From contig CP104793.1 of assembly GCA_025916135.1 (NCBI GenBank), forward strand, positions 3,162,001 to 3,226,000: a stretch of DNA of 64,000 bases. The letters are read 5' to 3'. The notes beneath the pieces are model-generated. The model was not told where the DNA came from. It saw only the letters and a program-made list of their open reading frames with translations, and did not search any database. The position numbers and the translations under genes were made by a program. Below, one piece after another: positions 27,579 to 35,617 of the stretch (the first letter of the stretch is position 1; the number at the start of each line of letters is the position of its first letter). The DNA comes from Rhodobacteraceae bacterium D3-12 (GTDB lineage: Bacteria > Pseudomonadota > Alphaproteobacteria > Rhodobacterales > Rhodobacteraceae).

Positions 27579-27725
27579 CTTCGCTCCTTAAAGGCTACGA
27601 TGAACCAGAAACCCTCCGTTATTCAAATCCTCATATCTGTCCCATAGGTGCTGACGTCAGACAGTTTTGAGCCTAATCAGGATCTTCTTTTTGCGGGCGA
27701 ACGCTATTCGCCATAAAGTGGGGCA

Positions 27726-28388
27726 ATGACCCAAGATATTTTGACCACACCGCGACCGATCCTGTGGACCTTCCGACGCTGCCCTTATGCAATGCGGGCG
27801 CGGATGGCGGTGTTGAGCGCGGGGCTGGAGGTGGAACTGCGCGAGATCAAATTGAAAGACAAGCCGCAGGAATTTCTTCGGGCCTCACCGTCGGCCACGG
27901 TGCCCAATCTGCAAGCGGGTAACTTGAACCTGGATGAGAGTCTCGACATCATGCGATGGGCGCTTGGGAAGAGTGATCCGCATGGGCTATTGAACATGCC
28001 GAGTATTGGCGAGGCCCTGATTGCCCAGAACGATGGGCCCTTCAAAGCCGCGCTTGACCACACGAAATACTCAGTCCGCTATCCTGATCTGGATGCACAC
28101 TCCGAACGGGCGAAAGCATCCAACTTCATCCAGTCACTTGAGACACAGCTGGCAAAGCATCCTTACTTGACGGGCGACAGGCCCACACTCGCCGACATCG
28201 CGATTTTTCCGTTTGTGAGGCAGTTCGCCCATATTGACCGTGCCTGGTTTGACGCGCAGCATTGGCCCAATGTGATCCTTTGGTTGGACGGTTTCCTTCA
28301 GAGCGCCGATTTTCAGAAGGCCATGGTGAAATTCACGGTTTGGGAAGACGGCACGCGCCCCTATCTTTTTGGCCACGCCTCTGAATAG
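27726..28388 (+). CDS. glutathione S-transferase family protein
   Basis: A 220-residue cytosolic GST-like protein. The thioredoxin-fold N-terminal domain carries FRRCPYAMRARMA (residues about 17-29) with a Cys-Pro pair and the SATVPNL cis-proline loop near 56. The helical C-terminal domain has DRPTLADIAIFPFVRQ. It resembles the YfcF/omega-like subgroup by the CPY motif. It starts 60 bases after the IS copy, so its native promoter may have been replaced. Confidence 0.87.
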   Translation: MTQDILTTPRPILWTFRRCPYAMRARMAVLSAGLEVELREIKLKDKPQEFLRASPSATVPNLQAGNLNLDESLDIMRWALGKSDPHGLLNMPSIGEALIAQNDGPFKAALDHTKYSVRYPDLDAHSERAKASNFIQSLETQLAKHPYLTGDRPTLADIAIFPFVRQFAHIDRAWFDAQHWPNVILWLDGFLQSADFQKAMVKFTVWEDGTRPYLFGHASE

Positions 28389-28607
28389 CTCTGGCATTGC
28401 CAATGCGCGCCTGCATCGGCGCGCTTCGTCGGCTGCGGCTCTGTGTATGTCTCCGAAACAGCCATTCAAGACAGCAATTGGCTCCTGCTCCGAAACCCTA
28501 TTTTCGCCGCAGACGATCCTAACTCAAAGGGCGCGACCAAAACCACGCTTTACGCTCGTCCAACAGATCGGCTGCGCCTGGTACCGGACTGAATTTCCTC
28601 CTGCCTT

Positions 28608-28946
28608 TTAAGCGACGTTACAATCAACTTTGGCCGTCGTTTTGGGCGTGGCGGAGTAGGAGGTCAGATTGCTGAACAAACGGCTCATGGCCTCGGCGGT
28701 CTGATTATGGTCGGCTATGTTTTCATCCATCGCGAAATCAAAAACGCTGCCAACAAAGCTCGTCTCAACCATACCGAGTTCGACAATACGCACCCGAATG
28801 CTTAACGGTTGAAGCTCGTAGTGCAGCGCGTTCGACCGGCTTGCGACCGCGAATTTTGTAATGCGCTGCAGTGGTTTGAGAGGAGAGGTTATCTGGCCGC
28901 CGATGGAAGGAATGCTGATGATCGGGGCACTCAAACATTCAATTCG
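28608..28946 (-). pseudogene. decayed short-chain dehydrogenase/reductase fragment
   Basis: The reading frame shows SDR C-terminal landmarks: ISIPSIGGQITSPL (for a normal NISSIGGR), TKFAVASRSNALHYELQPL and RVRIVELGMVETSF. The catalytic Tyr of the YxxxK motif is replaced (QRITK), and the Rossmann N-terminal half is missing. The frame continues upstream only as antisense of the next gene. It is therefore a remnant, not an active enzyme. Confidence 0.7.
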
Positions 28947-29002
28947 TAGATTGGTGTCTCCGGCTTTGTAGCGAGGTTGATCTAGCCTCTGAAAATTTTC
29001 TT

Positions 29003-29014
29003 GGACAAGTGTCC
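29003..29014. promoter_or_regulatory. possible operator GGACA-AG-TGTCC before the GMC gene
   Basis: An inverted repeat with 5-bp arms, overlapping a TTGGAC -35-like element, with TTAATA about 20 bases downstream as a possible -10. It lies about 95 bases before the GMC start, suitable for the TetR regulator at the far end of the cluster. Confidence 0.35.
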
Positions 29015-29108
29015 TGATTTTCTGCTTAATACAAGAGTCTGAAATATGACGCCGTAATTCTGGGCTGTTTTGTCTGGGAGAGCGTGGAGGAAAATCAGGG
29101 AGAAGATA

Positions 29109-30722
29109 ATGGGGTATGATTTTGTAATCATAGGGGGGCTCCGCAGGAGCGACAATGGCTTCGAGGTTGAGCGAAGATCCGAACATATCGGTATGCTTGC
29201 TGGAGGCTGGCGGCAAAGGAACAAATATTTTACTGCGCGCACCCGCTGGTGTGGTCGCCGTAATGCCTGGGCACGGAAAGCTGTTTAACTGGGCCTTTGA
29301 CACGGTGCCGCAACCGGGGCTGAACGGGCGTAAAGGTTATCAACCGCGCGGACGTGCGCTTGGCGGTCCTCGGCGATCAACGCGATGCTTTATGTCCGAG
29401 GGCATAAATCGGATTACGATGGTTGGGCCGAAGCAGGTTGTGATGGGTGGTCTTGGGACGAGTGCCTGCCCTACTTTAAGAAGTCGGAAAACAACGAGGT
29501 CGGTGCGGATGATTTCCACGGGGATAGCGGCCCGTTGCAGGTTTCCAATCAGACAGAACCACGGCCGATCACCCATGCCTTTGTCGAGGCTGCAGAAAGT
29601 CTTCAGCATCGCCGCCGGGAGGATTTCAACACCGGCGACAACGAAGGGGTCGGCCTGTATCAGGTGACCCAGTTTCATGGCAACGGTAAGCACGGCGAAC
29701 GCTGTTCGGCCGCCGCAGGATATCTGCACCCTGTCATGGACAGGCCCAACCTGACCGTGATCACCAAGGCCCGCGCCACCAAGATTCTGTTTGAAGGCAA
29801 ACGTGCGGTCGGTGTGGCCTATCGTCAAGGAAAGCAAGATAAGGAAGTGCGCGCAAACAAGGAAGTGATCTTATCCGGTGGCGCATTCCAATCGCCACAA
29901 TTGCTGCAATTGTCCGGCGTCGGCCGCCCGCAGGACATCACGCGGCACGGGATCGACATGGTTCACGAACTGCCCGGCGTTGGGCAGAACCTGCAAGACC
30001 ACCTTGATTTCATCCTCGCCAACAAGACCAGCGACACCGACAATTTCGGCATCGGCCTGCGCGGCACTGCGCGTTTGACCGCAGCGATCCTCAAGTGGTG
30101 GCGCAAAGGCACAGGCATGATCGCCACGCCATTTGCGGAAGGTGCGGCTTTTCTGAAAACCGATCCGGCGCTGGACCGGCCTGACATCCAGTTGCACTTC
30201 GTGATCTCGGTCGTGGACAATCACGCCAAACGTCTGCACCTCGGCTATGGTTATAGCTGTCACATCTGTGCGTTGCGTCCGCATTCCCGTGGCGAGGTGT
30301 TCCTGAACAGTGCCGATCCGATGGCAGACCCCGGCATTGATCCGAAATTCCTGTCAGACCGCCGAGATCTGGAAACCACGATCAAAGGCGCGAAAATGAC
30401 CCGTGAAATTCTTGAGGCTCAGCCATTGGCCGCCTTCAAAAAGAAAGAGCTGTTCGGGGTCACGGACAACATGTCTGACGCAGAATGGGAAGAACACATT
30501 CGCGCCCGCGCCGACACGATCTATCACCCGATTGGAACCTGCAAGATGGGCACCGATGATCTGGCCGTGGTTGACCCGCAGTTGAAAGTGCACGGCATGG
30601 AGGGGTTGCGCGTTGTCGATGCCTCGGTCATGCCAACGCTGATTGGTGGCAATACCAATGCGCCGACCATCATGATCGCCGAAAAATGCGCGGACATGAT
30701 CAAAGCCGAATACGCCGCTTGA
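29109..30722 (+). pseudogene. GMC-family alcohol dehydrogenase, two frameshifts
   Basis: About 537 residues if repaired. The FAD-binding start is MGYDFVIIGG, after which a G6 run at 29133-29138 shifts the frame out of GGSAGATMASRLSED. A second missing base near 29367 breaks ALGGSSAINAMLYVRG. The remainder is intact to the C-terminal GTCKMGTDDLAVVDPQLKVHG and the NTNAPTIMIAEK end. Family members (choline, alkanol and polyethylene-glycol dehydrogenases) oxidise alcohols to aldehydes. Neighbouring ligase and aldehyde dehydrogenase genes suggest an AlkJ-like role. An AGGGAGA ribosome site precedes the ATG. Sequencing error is a real alternative to true inactivation. Confidence 0.85.
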
Positions 30723-30793
30723 GCGAGAAAACAGCCGCCCTACGTCCGCGCGTCGCGGGGCTGCACGACCAATAAAATTAGGGAGAGAGAATT

Positions 30794-32422
30794 ATGTTGG
30801 GTTCGATGATGAAACAAGAGTTGCTGATCAGCGACTTGATTGTCCATGCTGGGAAATACCACGGCGATACCGAAGTCATTTCGCGAGAAACATCCGGCGA
30901 AATGCACACGACAAACTGGGGCGAAGTCAGCATCGCGTCATGCAAGCTGGCCTCGGCTCTGCAAAATCTGGGACTGTCGCAGGGCGACCGTGTTGCGACG
31001 CTGGCGTGGAACAACCACCGCCACCTCAAGATCTGGTTTGCGGTTTCGGGCGGCGGCATGGTGTGCCACACGCTGAACCCGCGCTTGCCCCCCGAACAGT
31101 TTATTTTCATCTGCAACGACGCCGACGATAAGGCGATGTTTTTTGACAAAACCTTCATGCCGCTGATCACGGGCACACGCGCTCACCTCAAGACGATCGA
31201 GCACCATATCTATATGGGCCCACGCGACGAAGAGGTGCTGGCCGCCATTCCCGATGTGATCTTCTTTGATGAATTGGTCGAAACCGGGGCCGATGATTAT
31301 GCGTGGCCACAGTTTGACGAAGAAACGCCATGTTCGCTGTGCTATACGTCGGGAACGACGGGCAACCCCAAGGGCGTGCTTTACACCAACCGCTCCACGA
31401 TGCTGCATACATTCGCGATCAGCTTGCCGGATTCCCTGTCGCTTTCCGCTAATGACACCATTTTGCCAGTGGTTCCAATGTTCCACGCGAATGCTTGGGG
31501 CATCCCCTATGCGACGGCGATGACCGGCGCAAAAGTGGTGATGCCGGGGCCGGGTTTGGACGGCGACAGCCTTTTGGAACTGATCGACACGTATAAAGTG
31601 TCGCTCGCCTTGGGCGTGCCGACGATCTGGATGATGCTGCTGGCGGCTGCTGACAAATCCGGCTCCAAAATGGAAAGCCTTAAACGCAACGTGATCGGGG
31701 GATCGGCCGCCGCTCCATCCATGATTGCCGCGTTCCGCGATAAATACGATTGTGAAACAATCCACGCATGGGGGATGACAGAAACATCGCCTTTGGGCAC
31801 CGCGAACCAGATCAAGGCCAAGCATCTGGCGCTTGACACAGAAGCGATGGCAGACCTGCGGTCGGGCCAAGGGCGCCCGCCTTTTGGAATTGACCTGCGG
31901 ATTGTCGATGATAACGGCAAGGTGCTTCCCAATGACGGGACGACCGAGGGCGCGTTGCAATGTCGGGGTCACTGGGTTGTGGACACCTATTTCGGTGCGG
32001 ATAAAAACGCCATGACAGCGGACGGCTGGTTTGACACGGGCGATGTTTCAACCATCGACGAAGACGGTTTCATGGTGATCCGTGACCGCACGAAAGACAT
32101 CATCAAATCCGGCGGCGAATGGATTTCATCGGTCGATCTGGAAGGCATCGCGGTGGCGCATCCGGGTATTGCCATGGCCGCAGCGATCGGCGCGACGCAC
32201 CCGAAATGGGATGAACGCCCCATCATCATCGCAGTCCCGGCCGAGGGCGCCGCGCCCAGTGAAGCCGAGATTCTTGCGATGTTTGAAGGCAAGGTTGCCA
32301 GTTGGCAGATCCCCGATGCGGTGATTTTTACCGACGCAATTCCGCTGAACGCCACCGGTAAAATGCTGAAGAACAAACTGCGCGAGCAGTTCGGCAACAC
32401 CCTCATTGAAAAGGGAGTTTGA
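30794..32422 (+). CDS. AlkK-like fatty acyl-CoA ligase
   Basis: A 542-residue AMP-forming ligase. The phosphate loop YTSGTTGNPKGV is at residues 184-195, with AWGMTETSPLG, WFDTGDVSTIDEDGF and terminal LNATGKMLKNKLRE carrying the adenylation Lys. The sequence resembles medium-chain AlkK-type ligases. It starts 72 bases after the GMC gene with a GGGAGAGAG site and is followed four bases later by the aldehyde dehydrogenase gene, so the three genes look like one operon converting an alcohol to an acyl-CoA. Confidence 0.88.
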   Translation: MLGSMMKQELLISDLIVHAGKYHGDTEVISRETSGEMHTTNWGEVSIASCKLASALQNLGLSQGDRVATLAWNNHRHLKIWFAVSGGGMVCHTLNPRLPPEQFIFICNDADDKAMFFDKTFMPLITGTRAHLKTIEHHIYMGPRDEEVLAAIPDVIFFDELVETGADDYAWPQFDEETPCSLCYTSGTTGNPKGVLYTNRSTMLHTFAISLPDSLSLSANDTILPVVPMFHANAWGIPYATAMTGAKVVMPGPGLDGDSLLELIDTYKVSLALGVPTIWMMLLAAADKSGSKMESLKRNVIGGSAAAPSMIAAFRDKYDCETIHAWGMTETSPLGTANQIKAKHLALDTEAMADLRSGQGRPPFGIDLRIVDDNGKVLPNDGTTEGALQCRGHWVVDTYFGADKNAMTADGWFDTGDVSTIDEDGFMVIRDRTKDIIKSGGEWISSVDLEGIAVAHPGIAMAAAIGATHPKWDERPIIIAVPAEGAAPSEAEILAMFEGKVASWQIPDAVIFTDAIPLNATGKMLKNKLREQFGNTLIEKGV

Positions 32423-32425
32423 CCG

Positions 32426-34147
32426 ATGGATGGTTCGATGACTCCTCTGTTTGTCGAGGAATACGACACGGCGCTTAACGCGCTGGACGCCGCCAAAGAC
32501 ACATGGGCACAGACCGACACCGCCGAGCGGATTTCATTGCTTAGCCAAGTGAAAGACAACCTCAGAAGCGTCGCACAAGGCTGGGCCGAGACTGCCGCGC
32601 GCAAAAAGCTGATCCCCGAAGGCTCTCCCCTGATCGGGGAGGAATGGACGTCCGGCCCCTATGCCCTGATGTCCGGCTGCAATGGCTTCATCCAGACGCT
32701 CAGCGGGATGGAGGGAAAGGCATATCTGGACCATCTGCCAACGCGCATGCTGCCGACAGGTCAAATCGCGGTAAAGGTGCTACCGCATTCGATCTGGGAT
32801 CACCTGCTGCTGTCAGGCGTCAAGGCCGAGGTCTGGATGCAAAAAGGCGTCAACGGCGCAAACTTGGCCAAGAACGCGGCGCTGATCTATGACGAACCCG
32901 CATCGCAGCGCAAAGGCAAGGTCGCGCTGGTGCTGGGGGCGGGCAACATCGCCTCGATCGCGCCGCTGGATGTGCTGCAAAAACTGTTGATCGAAAATCA
33001 GGTCGTCATCCTGAAAATGAACCCCGTCAACGACTATCTGACGGACTATCTGCGGATCGCGCTGAAACCCTTCATCGACCGTGATTTCGTGCGCATCGTC
33101 AAAGGCGACGGTGCCGCGGGGGCCTACCTGACCGAGCATCCGATCATCGAAGAGCTGCACATCACTGGTGCCGCCTCGACCCATGATGCGATTGTATGGG
33201 GCACGGGGGCAGAGGGTGAAAAGAACCGCAAAGCAGGGACACCCAAGAACAATAAACGGTTCACATCCGAACTGGGCGCGGTGTGCCCGACCATTGTTGT
33301 TCCCGGCCCGTGGTCTGATGCGGACCTTAGGTTTCAAGCCGAGCATATCGCAACGCAAAAGCTGCATAACTCCGGCTTCAACTGCGTCGCCTGTCAGGTG
33401 TTGATTATGCCCAAAGGTTGGGACAAAGGCGCAACCCTGATGGATAACCTGCGCAAGGTGATCGCGAAATCGACCCGACTGGCCTATTATCCGGGCGCTG
33501 CGGATCGGTTGGACACCTTCAAGGGCAATGCTGCAAACGTAGAAACGGTTGCCCGTGGCAAAGCCCCCGCCGCAATCATCAACAGCGTTGATGACGCCGA
33601 ATGGTTCCGCGAGAACGAAGTTTTCGCGCCTGCCATGTCCACGCACGAAATGGACGCGCCGGATGCCGAAACCTACCTCAAGGCCGCCATCGCCTATGCC
33701 AACGATCAACTGCACGGCACCCTTGGGGCCAACGTCTTGATCCACCCCAAAACCATCCGCCAAATCGGACAGAAACGCTTTGACGAAATCATCGCCGATC
33801 TGCGCTATGGGGCGATTGCGATCAATGCTTGGACGGGGCTGGCCTTTCTTGCGACGGCCTGTCCGTGGGGCGCCTTTCCGGGGCACACGCCCGAGGATGT
33901 CCAATCGGGCATCGGAACGGTTCACAATACTTTCATGCTGGAGAACACCGAACGATGCGTGGTGCAGGCCCCTTGGAGCCCGTTCCCGCGCAATTTGTTG
34001 TCGGGCAGCTTTACCCTCTTGCCGCGTCCGCCGTGGTTCATCACCAACCGCAAACAGGACAAGGTCGGCGCATTGCTGACCGATTTCCAGTACAAACCCA
34101 GCTGGTTCAAATTGCCCAGAATCTTTCTGAATGCTCTATTGGGTTAA
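32426..34147 (+). CDS. aldehyde dehydrogenase family protein
   Basis: A 573-residue divergent member of the aldehyde dehydrogenase superfamily. The NAD-binding segment is ALVLGAGNIASIAP near 172-185, the conserved Glu lies in FTSELGAVCP near 289, and a Cys lies in NSGFNCVACQ near 325. It has an unusually long N-terminus and a C-terminal extension (PPWFITNRKQDK). The operon position suggests oxidation of the aldehyde made by the GMC enzyme. The usual GQxC active-site context is altered, so catalysis cannot be taken for granted. Confidence 0.8.
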   Translation: MDGSMTPLFVEEYDTALNALDAAKDTWAQTDTAERISLLSQVKDNLRSVAQGWAETAARKKLIPEGSPLIGEEWTSGPYALMSGCNGFIQTLSGMEGKAYLDHLPTRMLPTGQIAVKVLPHSIWDHLLLSGVKAEVWMQKGVNGANLAKNAALIYDEPASQRKGKVALVLGAGNIASIAPLDVLQKLLIENQVVILKMNPVNDYLTDYLRIALKPFIDRDFVRIVKGDGAAGAYLTEHPIIEELHITGAASTHDAIVWGTGAEGEKNRKAGTPKNNKRFTSELGAVCPTIVVPGPWSDADLRFQAEHIATQKLHNSGFNCVACQVLIMPKGWDKGATLMDNLRKVIAKSTRLAYYPGAADRLDTFKGNAANVETVARGKAPAAIINSVDDAEWFRENEVFAPAMSTHEMDAPDAETYLKAAIAYANDQLHGTLGANVLIHPKTIRQIGQKRFDEIIADLRYGAIAINAWTGLAFLATACPWGAFPGHTPEDVQSGIGTVHNTFMLENTERCVVQAPWSPFPRNLLSGSFTLLPRPPWFITNRKQDKVGALLTDFQYKPSWFKLPRIFLNALLG

Positions 34148-34153
34148 GCCAAG

Positions 34154-34181
34154 GCCCGGGTGCAATACCTTGCACTCGGGC
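34154..34181. terminator. hairpin between the aldehyde dehydrogenase and TetR genes
   Basis: GCCCGGGTGCAA pairs with TTGCACTCGGGC (11 of 12) around a four-base loop. No T tract follows, so it may attenuate rather than fully stop transcription into the regulator gene. Confidence 0.5.
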
Positions 34182-34204
34182 GCCACAAGGAGCATTTTGC
34201 GCCT

Positions 34205-34816
34205 ATGAATGAAATGCCCGCCAAATTAAAAGCGCGCTCGGATCGCAAGAACGCCAAACGGGGTCTGAAGAAGCAGCAGATCGCGGAAAGCGCGATCAAA
34301 GCGCTTGTCGAGCTTGGTTATGCAAACACCAGTCTGCGCGACATCGCTGAGCAAAGCGATATGTCGCTGGGTATGCTGCATTATTATTTTGAAGATCGTG
34401 CCGACCTGATCGTTTTCTGTGTGTCCCGTTACAAACAGGATTTCGTGGCAGAAATTGCCAGCGCCCTAGCGGCGGCGAAGGGTCGAGACGGCGTGATCGG
34501 TGCCTTTAGCGAGGTGCTGTCGGCGTCGATCGTCAACGATGCCCAGACCCACAGGCTTTGGTATGACATCCGCAATCAGGCAATGTTTGATGAAGCCTTT
34601 CGCCCGGAAGTGGAAGACATTGAACGCAAGTTGATCGAGGTCGTGCGCTCTGCCTTCCTGCAGGCAGGCCATGACAGCCCTGCAAATGTAGAGCTCGCTT
34701 ATGCGCTGCTTGACGGCGCTTTTCGTTTTTTGATGCAGGGCCAGTTTGGCGCGTCGCCTAAATCGAAGGAAGATCTGAAAGCAGTCTTTCAGAATGTGCT
34801 AAGCCAGTTTCTTTAG
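34205..34816 (+). CDS. TetR-family transcriptional regulator
   Basis: A 203-residue repressor. The N-terminal HTH (IAESAIKALVELGYANTSLRDIAEQSDMSLGMLHYYF) is typical of TetR, and the C-terminal ligand domain is helical. ATG 34205 is preferred because AAGGAG lies about 12 bases upstream. The in-frame start at 34160 overlaps the preceding hairpin. It probably controls the upstream alcohol/aldehyde/ligase operon. Confidence 0.88.
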   Translation: MNEMPAKLKARSDRKNAKRGLKKQQIAESAIKALVELGYANTSLRDIAEQSDMSLGMLHYYFEDRADLIVFCVSRYKQDFVAEIASALAAAKGRDGVIGAFSEVLSASIVNDAQTHRLWYDIRNQAMFDEAFRPEVEDIERKLIEVVRSAFLQAGHDSPANVELAYALLDGAFRFLMQGQFGASPKSKEDLKAVFQNVLSQFL

Positions 34817-35149
34817 TCTTTCCGGGGCAATAGCCTCGGGCGCAGCGTGAACGCGCCTCTTTATCGGAAAACGCACTCCCAATTCTCTGTCTTGGTCACG
34901 GCTCCCTATTAGAGATCGTGTTGGCGGCAGCATATTTTGGAGAACCCTCAGTTCAACCGCCCCGCCGCAAAGTGGTTTTTAATAACTGGCTCCATGAGCT
35001 TCGCTGCCGCGTCACGTAAAACTTGGCTCCTACACGATAGTTTGTCGCAAGGGCAATAGGCGCACCTCCACGAAGCCGGCTTATCCGCAATCTACGAAAG
35101 CTTCGAGATCACCTACTGCCCGGCAGCACATACATAGCATGTGTGAGGG
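34817..35149. other. intergenic stretch with no recognisable gene
   Basis: Between the TetR gene and the transposase remnant there is mixed-composition DNA with only short frames. I see no RNA gene or repeat here. It probably represents scarred IS-associated sequence. Confidence 0.4.
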
Positions 35150-35354
35150 GGCGATTCATCAAACGTCGGCTCTTGACTTCATGATCTACGTCGAGCTTCT
35201 TCAAAACCGGATCACCGAAAAGCTTCATCCACTTGTATAGCGAATGCGTGCTGACGCTTAAACGCCGGGAAACCTCCCGAACCGGTTAGCTCCGCACCGT
35301 GTGCTGATGCGCCACATCCCGCTTAAACTCGTCGCTGTAATTGCTTGTCCCCAT
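35150..35354 (-). pseudogene. transposase OrfA remnant (IS3 family)
   Basis: Read from the ATG at 35354, the complement gives MGTSNYSDEFKRDVAHQHTV, an internal TAA, then VREVSRRLSVSTHSLYKWMK and KLFGDPVLKKLD. This is the HTH half of an IS3-type OrfA with a stop codon after about 22 residues and no following orfB. An AAGGAGAA site is still visible. It is unrelated in sequence to the 1,510-bp IS copies. Confidence 0.7.
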
Positions 35355-35483
35355 GTCGTTCTCCTTGCCTCAAAGTCAGGGGCAAAGCGTCTGCAATAGC
35401 AAAGCAGCGTGCCCAATGGAGTGTACTTCTCGTGCTTGGATATGCGGCATTTTGCGCGTTTTTTGGGCGGCTTTGAGCCACAA

Positions 35484-35515
35484 GGGCAGCTTGACCAATT
35501 TCGGTCAAGCTGCCC
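35484..35515. repeat. perfect 13-bp inverted repeat
   Basis: GGGCAGCTTGACC and GGTCAAGCTGCCC flank a six-base AATTTC loop. It lies between the transposase remnant and the RTX gene, about 100 bases beyond the RTX stop. It could be a terminator for the RTX transcript or a leftover IS end. Confidence 0.6.
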
Positions 35516-35617
35516 AAGGTTATCGTTTTTCAATCCGTCGCCGGGTTTGTGGTCTTGCTAAGGTCGCCTTCCGGCGATCTGCGGTTTTGAACGCGACCCT
35601 AAATCCGGCATGCCGTT

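Larger units (their letters stand above)
26154..27663 (-). mobile_element. IS3-family insertion sequence, copy 2 (inverted)
   Basis: A 1,510-bp copy in the opposite orientation to copy 1, with the same ends and the same predicted proteins. Near-identity implies recent transposition. The two copies bracket 6.4 kb (19752-26153), which could behave as a composite transposon or invert by recombination. No direct repeat is seen at its flanks (ACC on the left, GTT on the right). Confidence 0.92.

Noticed and set aside
18242-27663. A bona fide composite transposon with target duplication
   Set aside because: The outer flanks (AATT before 18242, GTTT after 27663) do not match, so simple composite transposition is not supported.
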